A stretch of DNA of 38,685 bases from Bacteroidales bacterium (GTDB lineage Bacteria > Bacteroidota > Bacteroidia > Bacteroidales > UBA932): the NCBI GenBank assembly GCA_017477245.1, contig JAFUWY010000024.1, forward strand, positions 1-38,685, given 5' to 3'. Both the position numbers and the translations under genes were made by a program. Every line of letters begins with the position of its first letter. The first letter of the stretch is position 1. A model generated the notes under the pieces. That model saw only the letters and a list, made by a program, of their open reading frames with translations. It did no database searches and was not told the origin of the DNA. Below, piece after piece: positions 32,918-38,685 of this stretch.

Positions 32918-33712
32918 TCAAAACGGGTCATCGCTTTCATCTTTGTCCACCTCCGCCTTCCGGGCCTCGCGTATCTGCTGGACTGCGGCATTGATGTCCT
33001 CGACGACCAGCCGCTTCGCTTCGTCAAGCGTTGGGAGTTTGTCGAGGCGCTGGCATATTAGCGCTGCTTCCATTGCTAGCAGGGCCTCGTGTTTGTATCT
33101 CTCCTTGTTGGCTCTTGCCAGTGCGACCTTGTCAATAGCCTGTTCGTAGCGGTTGACGAGTTCTCGCTCTGACATGTTGGAATGCTGGTGGCGTATCAAA
33201 CTGATATCGTCATTGGAGGGTGAACCTGTGCTGTCTGCCTTAAAGATACTCTCAATGGAGATAGGCAGAGATAATCCAATACTACTCCCGGAACCCCTTG
33301 CGGGTTCCATCGCCGCAGGCGACTGGATCAATTCATCATTATCTTTTTCATTTTCATTTACCTTTTCATTCTCATCTACATCAAGGGGTTTTCTTGGGGT
33401 TTTCCCTCTCCGAATGTCATACTCCTCCCTTGTCTCTCCTTTTCTGGGACGTCCGCCTTTGGAGCCATGCTCTTTCCCTTTCTTGCCGTTGTCAACGCAT
33501 CGCTGATAACGTGCGGCTGCGGCGTTAAGGTTGGGTTTCGCCATCGTCAAGATAATGTTCACAACCGGGTCCCTGGAGAGCACATCCTGTCCATACAGGG
33601 CGTAATCCCTCAACTTTAGTATGCATTCTTTGAAGGCTGCGGGCTCGAGGTTCTCCGCTGCCTCCAAAAAAGACGCATACATCACGAAACTTTGCCGCTC
33701 ATTTCCGTCCAT
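32918..33712 (-). CDS. DUF6291-like protein of mobile-element type
   Basis: A 264-residue protein. The N-terminal part (MDGNERQSFVMYASFLEAAE, then RDYALYGQDV and NIILTMAKPNLNAAAARYQRCVDNGKKG) resembles DUF6291, found on Bacteroidetes prophages, plasmids and integrative elements. A basic linker GRPRKGETREEYDIRRGKTP is followed by an acidic, Asn/Glu-rich low-complexity stretch, and a C-terminal helical segment rich in Ala/Arg/Glu. By analogy with phage replication-initiation loader proteins it might act in DNA replication of an element, but that is inference. AT-richer than its surroundings. It overlaps the upstream small gene by 14 bp and has its own terminator. Confidence 0.7.
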   Translation of the reverse strand: MDGNERQSFVMYASFLEAAENLEPAAFKECILKLRDYALYGQDVLSRDPVVNIILTMAKPNLNAAAARYQRCVDNGKKGKEHGSKGGRPRKGETREEYDIRRGKTPRKPLDVDENEKVNENEKDNDELIQSPAAMEPARGSGSSIGLSLPISIESIFKADSTGSPSNDDISLIRHQHSNMSERELVNRYEQAIDKVALARANKERYKHEALLAMEAALICQRLDKLPTLDEAKRLVVEDINAAVQQIREARKAEVDKDESDDPF

Positions 33713-33944
33713 CGAGTTGAGGTGTTTCCAACATTATGTCCTGAATCGTTGTGTCTCTGTCATCAACGGAATGCCCGTCCTTAGCCGGTATAGCAGCCCA
33801 CGCTCGCTTCTGGCCAGCAGATATCTTCGCCCGGGTCTCCGGTGACTTGGGCTTGTGGAGATTCGCATTCGCCCTCAATTTTGCCTTTACGTACTCCGGC
33901 ATCTCGCGGGAGGTACGCTTGTAATTCTTTGTATCCATAGTCAT
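33699..33944 (-). CDS. Small basic protein, NUMOD3-like motif
   Basis: An 81-residue basic protein. The stretch KSPETRAKISAGQKRAWA resembles the NUMOD3 motif (typical form SxETRxKISxAxKG), a DNA-binding helix often found near homing-type nucleases. No catalytic domain is present, so this is at most a DNA-binding accessory. Start could be 33944 (MTMDTK) or 33938 (MDTK). It overlaps the DUF6291 start by 14 bp and is presumably its operon partner. No promoter match was found upstream. Confidence 0.6.
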   Translation of the reverse strand: MTMDTKNYKRTSREMPEYVKAKLRANANLHKPKSPETRAKISAGQKRAWAAIPAKDGHSVDDRDTTIQDIMLETPQLDGRK

Positions 33945-34264
33945 TCTGTCTTTACTATACCATAAATACTTACTCGTTTCGAAAAGTTCCGGAAAATCTC
34001 AAGATTTCTTTCATGCGGCAATCCGGGAGCTTCAACGGACCTGGTCATCCGAGGGAAATTATTGTTGAATTTGGGAGGCCGTTTTGATCCAGTGAATTTC
34101 CGGCCGGAGATTCATGGAGCGCACCAGGGGCACTTCATTCAATACTTACCCATAGGGGTAGCAAAGTTTTTGACTTACGCTGGACCGATGAGCGGCGAGG
34201 AGTTTCCGGTTTGGATAGTTGATATCGGAGAGGTGGAAATCTTTGAGCATTTTTCTGCCAAATG
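33945..34264. other. Intergenic region without a supportable gene
   Basis: About 320 bp between the small NUMOD3-like gene and the next promoter. One 69-codon frame (34062-34271, plus) shows no signal, family or promoter and overlaps the following promoter; I do not call it. No strong inverted repeats were noticed. Confidence 0.5.
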
Positions 34265-34294
34265 TTGCTAGATTGAAAAGATTTTGTACCTTTG
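34265..34294 (+). promoter_or_regulatory. Promoter of the structured small-peptide transcript
   Basis: TTG at 34265-34267 and TACCTTTG at 34287-34294 with a 19-bp spacer fit the Bacteroidetes pattern; transcription should start near 34300. Confidence 0.65.
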
Positions 34295-34299
34295 TAGCA

Positions 34300-34371
34300 G
34301 CGTTATGTTCTCATTTATTGTTGAGACAGACAACAGGCATCTATCCTCTAAATGGATGTCTGTTTTATTTT
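34300..34371 (+). ncRNA. Short leader RNA ending in a terminator-like hairpin
   Basis: From the predicted start, about 72 bases end in AACAGGCATC/GATGTCTGTT (34332-34341 with 34355-34364; 10 bp including one G-U) and TTTTATTTT, a plausible intrinsic terminator. The first 17 bases hold GCGTTATG (34300-34307) and GTTCTCATTT (34307-34316), exact complements of 34443-34450 and 34451-34460, the latter containing the ATG of the downstream peptide. It may therefore be a cis leader, or a terminated antisense-like RNA acting on the read-through message. No Rfam family is recognised. Confidence 0.45.
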
Positions 34372-34452
34372 AGAAAGGCCCTTAACCGAGGGGAGGTACT
34401 GAATGCAAGCCTTGATAGTTCTCTCACTATCAACAATATTAGCATAACGCAA

Positions 34453-34584
34453 ATGAGAACTTATCCAATGCTGATTCAAATCTCCGTGAGAGTGGAGGTT
34501 GTGAGGCTTGTCAGAGTGAGAGCGTACACACGCTGGCACAATGGCAGGCAAGTAAAGGTTCGGAGCCACTATCGCAAATATTAG
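34453..34584 (+). CDS. 43-residue basic peptide in a structured transcript
   Basis: The ORF begins MRTYPMLIQISVRVEVVRLV, continues with an Arg/Val alternation (RVRAYTRWHNG) and ends in VRSHYRKY. The peptide is strongly basic, with no signal peptide or obvious membrane helix. Similar Val/Arg-rich short ORFs occur in Bacteroidales as far as I recall, but I cannot name a family. The ATG lies within a 10-base segment that is perfectly complementary to the 5' end of the predicted transcript. Pairing of AACCGAGGGG (34384-34393) with CCCCTCGGTT (34639-34648) would enclose the ORF in one closed RNA domain. Function unknown; a regulatory or toxin-like peptide is speculation. Confidence 0.5.
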   Translation: MRTYPMLIQISVRVEVVRLVRVRAYTRWHNGRQVKVRSHYRKY

Positions 34585-34594
34585 AGGTGTTTGA

Positions 34595-34653
34595 AGTAGG
34601 TTCGTTCTGAACCCGTACCGAAAGGTAGCCTACTCTTTCCCCTCGGTTTTTTC
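34595..34653 (+). terminator. 3' structured domain and terminator of the small-peptide transcript
   Basis: AGTAGG/CCTACT (34595-34600 with 34629-34634) encloses TTC-GAA and TACC-GAAA-GGTA hairpins (the latter with a GNRA tetraloop). CCCCTCGGTT (34639-34648) pairs with 34384-34393, 10 bp extendable by one, and is followed by a T run. A possible minus-strand -7 box TATGTTTG (34661-34668) could start an antisense RNA here. Confidence 0.5.
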
Positions 34654-34799
34654 ATCGATACAAACATACGAATTACATGGGTCGGGTATCCATTTCCGGA
34701 GTTCCCAGAGGCGTTCCAAGTCCTCCAAAAAGCGGTTCGAGAAAAGATAATCGGAGTTTGCGATTCCCCCCTTGGTCGCTTCGCTCAGGGTACTGCGGA

Positions 34800-34830
34800 T
34801 TGTGCAGATGGGTCCAAACCGGTATCTTTG
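34800..34830 (+). promoter_or_regulatory. Promoter of the S41 peptidase gene
   Basis: TTG at 34800-34802 and TATCTTTG at 34823-34830 with a 20-bp spacer; a second, weaker box (TATCTTTC at 34864-34871) lies nearer the gene. The DNA between the small-peptide terminator and this promoter shows nothing else I can name. Confidence 0.55.
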
Positions 34831-34910
34831 TCCCGGCGGAGACGGAGGAATCAAACTTTTTCGTATCTTTCAACTCCCAACAAGAACAAGTGATCAAGAT
34901 CCTGAAAGAT

Positions 34911-37900
34911 ATGAAACGTGTCCTTCTCTCCATCCTGGTGCTGTCCGCCTGGACCGTCGCGTCGGCCGACAACATCCGCTTCGCCTCCCGCCCCTCGCTC
35001 TCGCCGGACGGGGCGCAGATCTATTTCAGCTATGACGGAGATATCTATCGCGTGCCGGCAGGCGGCGGGCAGGCCGCGGCCGTGATCACGATGCCCGGCG
35101 TGCAGGACTCGCCGCTCGTCTCGCCGGACGGCAGGTGGCTGGCGTTCAGCTCGGACATCCAGGGCAATGCCGACGTGTACGTGGTGCCGCTCGCCGGCGG
35201 ACAGGCCGTCCAGCTGACCTTCCACGAGGCGCCGGACGTGCCGGTGTCGTGGTCGGGCGACTCGCAGTACATCTACTTCGAGTCCACGCGCGAGAGCGCC
35301 CGCAAGACCAGCTTCCGCGTACCGGTCACGGGCGGTACGCCGCAACTGATGTTCGAAGGGTTCTTCAACACCGTCGTGAACCTCGTGCAGAATCCCCGCA
35401 CGGGCGAGTTCCTCTTCAACGAGTCGATGGAGAGCATCAGCTTCCCGACCCGCAAGCGCTACGTGGGCGACCACAATCCCAACATCAAGTGCTGGGACCC
35501 GCAGACCCGGACCTACACGGAACTGACCGACTATATCGGCAAGGACCAGTGGCCGATGGCCGACAACCGGGGCAACGTCTACTACGTCAGCGACGAGTAC
35601 AACAAGGAGTCGAACATCGTCCGTTACGTGCCGGGCGGCAAGCCGGTGCAGCTCACCACCTTCGACAAGTCCGTCCAGTATCCTTCCGTCGCCTTCGACG
35701 GCTCCGCGATGGTGTTCCTCAAGGACTATGAGATCCACCTGCTGGACCTGGGCTCCGGCCGCGTGTCCGTGCCGGACATCCGCGTGGCTTCCGGCAGCGT
35801 CGAGGTCCGCCGCTCCTTCGCGGAACAGAAGCCGACGGCGGCCGACGTGTCCCCGGACGGCAAGAAGTTCGCCTTCGTCATCCGCGGCAGCCTGTATGTC
35901 TCGGACACGAAATGCAAATACCTGCAGGAACTGCCGACGCCCCGGGACGAGCGCGTCGCCGAGGTCGTCTGGGGCAGCGACAGCAAGACGGTCTATTACA
36001 CGCGGACCCGCCAAGGCTGGACCAACCTGTACAAGATCGCGGCGGACGGATCCGCGCCCGAGTCTTCAGTCTACCAGTCAGACAACAATGTCAAGAACCT
36101 GACGCTGAACCGCAAACGGGACAAGCTGGCCTTCATCGACGGCAGCCGGTCCGTCATGCTCCTTGACATGGCCGCCGGCACGACCGCCAAACTGGCGGAG
36201 GTCGAATTCTGGTCCTTCCAGGGCTATGACCTGTCGTTCTCCTCCGACGGCCGCTATCTCGCCTTCGACGCGATGCACCGTTTCGAGTCCGACATCTTCC
36301 TCTATGACCTCCAGGAAGGACGCCTGGTCAATTTCACGCATTCCGCATCCGTGGAGCGCAATCCGGTCTTCTCCCCGGACGGGAAATACATGTACCTGCT
36401 GGCCAATCCCACGTCCGCTTCTTTCCCGAAAGGCACGCGGGCTTCGCTCTACAAGCTGCCGCTGCGCAAATACGACACCCCCTTCAAGTCCGAGACGGTC
36501 GAGGCCCTGTTCCGGGACAAGAAGGACGCCCCCAAGAAGGATTCCACCGTGCACATCGATTTCAGCAACATCCATGAACGGCTGGAACGTGTCGTGCGGG
36601 AGGGGAACCAGACCGGCCTGTACGTCTATTCCACGAAGGGAAAGGATTATCTGCTGTACCGCTCGTACGCGTCCGGCCCCGCGGGTACCTATTCGCTGGA
36701 GATCTCCGATCCCGAGGCCAAGCCCAAGCAGGTCAAGGACCTGTCCGGCGGCTCTTTCTTCAGCAGCAAGGACGCCCTGTACTGCCTGAGCGGCGGGGAC
36801 ATCTACAAGGTGGATCCTGCAGCGGGCTCCGCTTCCAAGACGGCGGTCTCCAAGGATGTCGAGGCCGTCCTGGCGGACGAATTCAGCCAGATGTTCCACG
36901 AGGCCTGGGCGGTGATGGAGCAGAACTACTACGATGTCAGGTTCCATGGCACGGACTGGTATGCCGACCATGATTATTATGCTTCCTTCCTGCCGTATGT
37001 CCGCACGCGCGCCAACCTGCGGACCCTGATCACCGACCTGCTGGGCGAACTGAATTCCTCCCACCAGGGATTCACTTCCTCCGGTGCCGAGGAGCGGGCC
37101 GAGACCCGCGTCCGGACCTATGCCACGGGCATCCTCTTCGACGGCGCCGACCCGTATGCGGTCGCGGGGGTCCTGCCGGATTCCCCGGCGGACAAATACG
37201 GGATCGACCTGCGTCGGGGCGACCGCCTCGTGGCGGTCGACGGTGCCCGCGTCGACGCGCAGGCGAACCGCGAGCGCTACTTCTCCGGCGCCGTGGCGCG
37301 GGATGAGCTGAAGCTGACGTTCAGCCGCGACGGCAGCGAATTCGACGTCAAGGTGCATCCTGCCACGTTCTCCGCCGTCAAGGCCCTGGCCTACAAGGCC
37401 TGGGAGACGGAGCGGGCCGACACCGTCTCCCGCCGGACCGGCGGCCGCGTGGGCTACATCCACATGCGCGCGATGGGCGACGAGGACCTGAACAATTTCC
37501 TGCTCAAGATGCACACGGAAGTGTACGACAAGGACGCCCTGATCCTGGACCTGCGCTACAACAACGGCGGCAACGTCCACAAGGAAGTGATCGATTTCCT
37601 GCGCGGAGAGGGCCATTTCGAATGGTCATACCGTGATTTCCCGCGGACGACGCATCCCAATGTGGCGCCTGCCGGCAAGCCGATCGTGGTCCTGGTCAAC
37701 GAACACAGCCTCTCCGATGCCGAGGTGACCTCCAACGGCATCAAGACCCTGGGCATCGCCAAGCTGGTGGGCACGGAGACCTACCGCTGGATCATCTTCA
37801 CCTCTTCGGTGCGCCTGCTGGACGGCTCCAGCGTGCGCATGCCGGCCTGGGGTTGCTACAGTGTCGTGGACGGCTCCGACCTGGAGAGCACCGGCGTCAA

Positions 37901-38000
37901 GCCGGACATCTACGTGAAGAACACCTTCCGCGACCGCCTGGAGGGGAAGGACCCGCAGCTGGACGCGGCGATCCGGGAGATCCTGGCCGAGATGCGCTGA
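34911..38000 (+). CDS. Tricorn-like S41 family peptidase, secreted
   Basis: A 1029-residue exported protein (signal MKRVLLSILVLSAWTVASA). The N-terminal two thirds carry TolB/WD40-like beta-propeller blades (SPDGAQIYFSYDGDIYRVP, SPDGRWLAFSSDIQGNADVY, SPDGKKFAFVIRGSLYVSD, FSSDGRYLAFDAM). Then a tricorn-type helical part (MFHEAWAVMEQNYYD), a PDZ-like domain near residues 735-830 (GVLPDSPADKYGIDLRRGD) and the S41 protease domain with GYIHMRAMGD, LDLRYNNGGNVH and catalytic S935 in SLSDAEVTSNG. Probably degrades peptides in the periplasm. The start at 34911 begins the signal peptide; a longer frame from 34677 is not supported. The downstream kinase gene is 13 bp away. Confidence 0.93.
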   Translation: MKRVLLSILVLSAWTVASADNIRFASRPSLSPDGAQIYFSYDGDIYRVPAGGGQAAAVITMPGVQDSPLVSPDGRWLAFSSDIQGNADVYVVPLAGGQAVQLTFHEAPDVPVSWSGDSQYIYFESTRESARKTSFRVPVTGGTPQLMFEGFFNTVVNLVQNPRTGEFLFNESMESISFPTRKRYVGDHNPNIKCWDPQTRTYTELTDYIGKDQWPMADNRGNVYYVSDEYNKESNIVRYVPGGKPVQLTTFDKSVQYPSVAFDGSAMVFLKDYEIHLLDLGSGRVSVPDIRVASGSVEVRRSFAEQKPTAADVSPDGKKFAFVIRGSLYVSDTKCKYLQELPTPRDERVAEVVWGSDSKTVYYTRTRQGWTNLYKIAADGSAPESSVYQSDNNVKNLTLNRKRDKLAFIDGSRSVMLLDMAAGTTAKLAEVEFWSFQGYDLSFSSDGRYLAFDAMHRFESDIFLYDLQEGRLVNFTHSASVERNPVFSPDGKYMYLLANPTSASFPKGTRASLYKLPLRKYDTPFKSETVEALFRDKKDAPKKDSTVHIDFSNIHERLERVVREGNQTGLYVYSTKGKDYLLYRSYASGPAGTYSLEISDPEAKPKQVKDLSGGSFFSSKDALYCLSGGDIYKVDPAAGSASKTAVSKDVEAVLADEFSQMFHEAWAVMEQNYYDVRFHGTDWYADHDYYASFLPYVRTRANLRTLITDLLGELNSSHQGFTSSGAEERAETRVRTYATGILFDGADPYAVAGVLPDSPADKYGIDLRRGDRLVAVDGARVDAQANRERYFSGAVARDELKLTFSRDGSEFDVKVHPATFSAVKALAYKAWETERADTVSRRTGGRVGYIHMRAMGDEDLNNFLLKMHTEVYDKDALILDLRYNNGGNVHKEVIDFLRGEGHFEWSYRDFPRTTHPNVAPAGKPIVVLVNEHSLSDAEVTSNGIKTLGIAKLVGTETYRWIIFTSSVRLLDGSSVRMPAWGCYSVVDGSDLESTGVKPDIYVKNTFRDRLEGKDPQLDAAIREILAEMR

Positions 38001-38013
38001 CGGGTGCCTGTCC

Positions 38014-38685
38014 ATGAAGATCCTGATCGCCCCGGACTCCTATAAGGAATGCCTGCCCGCAGCGCGCGTGGCAGGCATCCTTTCCGACGAGCTCCGCCGC
38101 CTGCGGCCGGACGGGCAGGTCGTTACCTGCCCGCTGTCCGACGGCGGCGAAGGATTCGGTGAGATCCTGACCGCCGCCTTGGGCGGAGAGCGGATCCCGG
38201 TGCGCGTGACCGGCCCGCTGGGAGAGCCGGTGCAGGCCTTCTTCGGCAAGGCGGGGGAGACCGCCGTCATCGAGACCGCTGCGGCCTGCGGCCTTTCGCT
38301 GGTCCCGCCGGAGAGGCGGAACCCCCTGGAGACCACGACCCGCGGCGTCGGGGAACTCCTGCTCGCGGCGGCGCAGGCCGGTTGCCGCGAGATCCTCGTC
38401 GGGCTGGGCGGCAGCGCCACCTGCGACGGGGGAGAAGGCATGATGTCCGTGCCGGGGCTGCGGGCGCTGAAGGGCAGCGTCCGGATCCGGGCATTCTGCG
38501 ATGTGGACAATCCTTTCGTGGGACCGGACGGCGCGGCCCGCGTCTTCGGGCCCCAGAAGGGGGCCGGCCCCGCTGATGTGGAGTGCCTGGAAGCGCGGAT
38601 GATGCAGACCGCCGGGCGCATCCTGGCGGAGACCGGCGTGGACGTGGCGTGCCTGCCGGGCGCCGGCGCCGCAGGCGGGCTGGCC
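38014..38685 (+). CDS. Glycerate kinase (GlxK family), partial
   Basis: The first 224 codons of a glycerate kinase of the GlxK/GarK family (PF02595), which phosphorylates D-glycerate; the gene runs off the right edge. Motifs: KILIAPDSYKECLPAARVA at the N-terminus, PLSDGGEGFGEIL, VGLGGSATCDGGEGMMS, and CDVDNPFVGPDGAARVFGPQ. It starts 13 bp after the S41 peptidase stop and is probably co-transcribed. Whether the product is 2- or 3-phosphoglycerate is not decided by these motifs. Confidence 0.92.
   Translation, partial: MKILIAPDSYKECLPAARVAGILSDELRRLRPDGQVVTCPLSDGGEGFGEILTAALGGERIPVRVTGPLGEPVQAFFGKAGETAVIETAAACGLSLVPPERRNPLETTTRGVGELLLAAAQAGCREILVGLGGSATCDGGEGMMSVPGLRALKGSVRIRAFCDVDNPFVGPDGAARVFGPQKGAGPADVECLEARMMQTAGRILAETGVDVACLPGAGAAGGLA

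Noticed and set aside
34062-34271. A 69-codon plus-strand frame
   Set aside because: No promoter, signal or similarity; it runs into the next promoter.
34348-34569. A 73-codon minus-strand frame across the small-peptide transcript
   Set aside because: Promoter, terminators and T runs all point to the plus strand; no start context for the minus frame.
34384-34653. RNase P RNA, tmRNA, 6S RNA or group II intron as identity of the structured region
   Set aside because: Hallmark sequences (for example the RNase P GAGGAAAGTCC block or a domain V hairpin) are absent.
34630-34854. A 74-codon minus-strand frame before the S41 gene
   Set aside because: It covers the predicted terminator and S41 promoter and has no recognisable domain.
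28758-34910. Direct-repeat attachment site for the tRNA-His island
   Set aside because: I looked for a second copy of the tRNA 3' end and did not find one in the window.

Overview
The window looks like chromosomal DNA of a GC-rich member of the Bacteroidales. Support: several promoters with the Bacteroidetes-type -7 box TAnnTTTG, weak or absent Shine-Dalgarno sequences, kduI/kduD with lipoprotein glycosidases, a division/cell-wall (dcw) cluster without murF, murB or ddl, a fimbrillin-like/BspA-type lipoprotein, and a DUF6291 gene. The genus cannot be fixed from sequence alone; I would guess an uncultured gut lineage.

Layout. (1) 1-5734, minus strand: a pectin/oligogalacturonide operon reading GH28, GH105, kduD, kduI, DUF4861 lipoprotein, GH3 (cut by the left edge). 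The secreted or lipid-anchored enzymes trim galacturonides; KduI and KduD convert the resulting unsaturated uronate to 2-keto-3-deoxygluconate. (2) 5852-7094, plus strand: rpiB and truB. (3) 23707 down to 7099, minus strand: a tightly packed operon mraZ-rsmH-ftsL-ftsI-murE-mraY-murD-ftsW-murG-murC-ftsQ-ftsA-ftsZ-gltX, making lipid II and the septal machinery, with a likely MraZ operator at its head. (4) 23.8-26.7 kb: a long perfect inverted repeat, a small secreted protein, a REP-associated (Y1) transposase with nearby palindromes, and a serine hydrolase lipoprotein. (5) 26.8-28.8 kb: a carboxyltransferase (PycB/OadA type) divergent from tRNA-His. (6) 28.8-34.9 kb: an AT-richer island behind tRNA-His holding two truncated recombinase relics, a two-gene small-ORF/BspA lipoprotein operon with a long structured leader, a DUF6291 gene with a small partner, and a compact structured transcript encoding a 43-residue basic peptide. 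(7) 34.9-38.7 kb, plus strand: a tricorn-like S41 peptidase and a glycerate kinase cut by the right edge.

The most unusual candidates are the 34.27-34.65 kb transcript, whose predicted 5' end is complementary to the start region of its own small ORF; the 32.4-32.7 kb leader with mutually exclusive hairpins; the 138-bp inverted-repeat element near a RAYT gene; and the decamer array upstream of mraZ. All starts, motifs and pairings were read by eye; no searches or folding programs were run.
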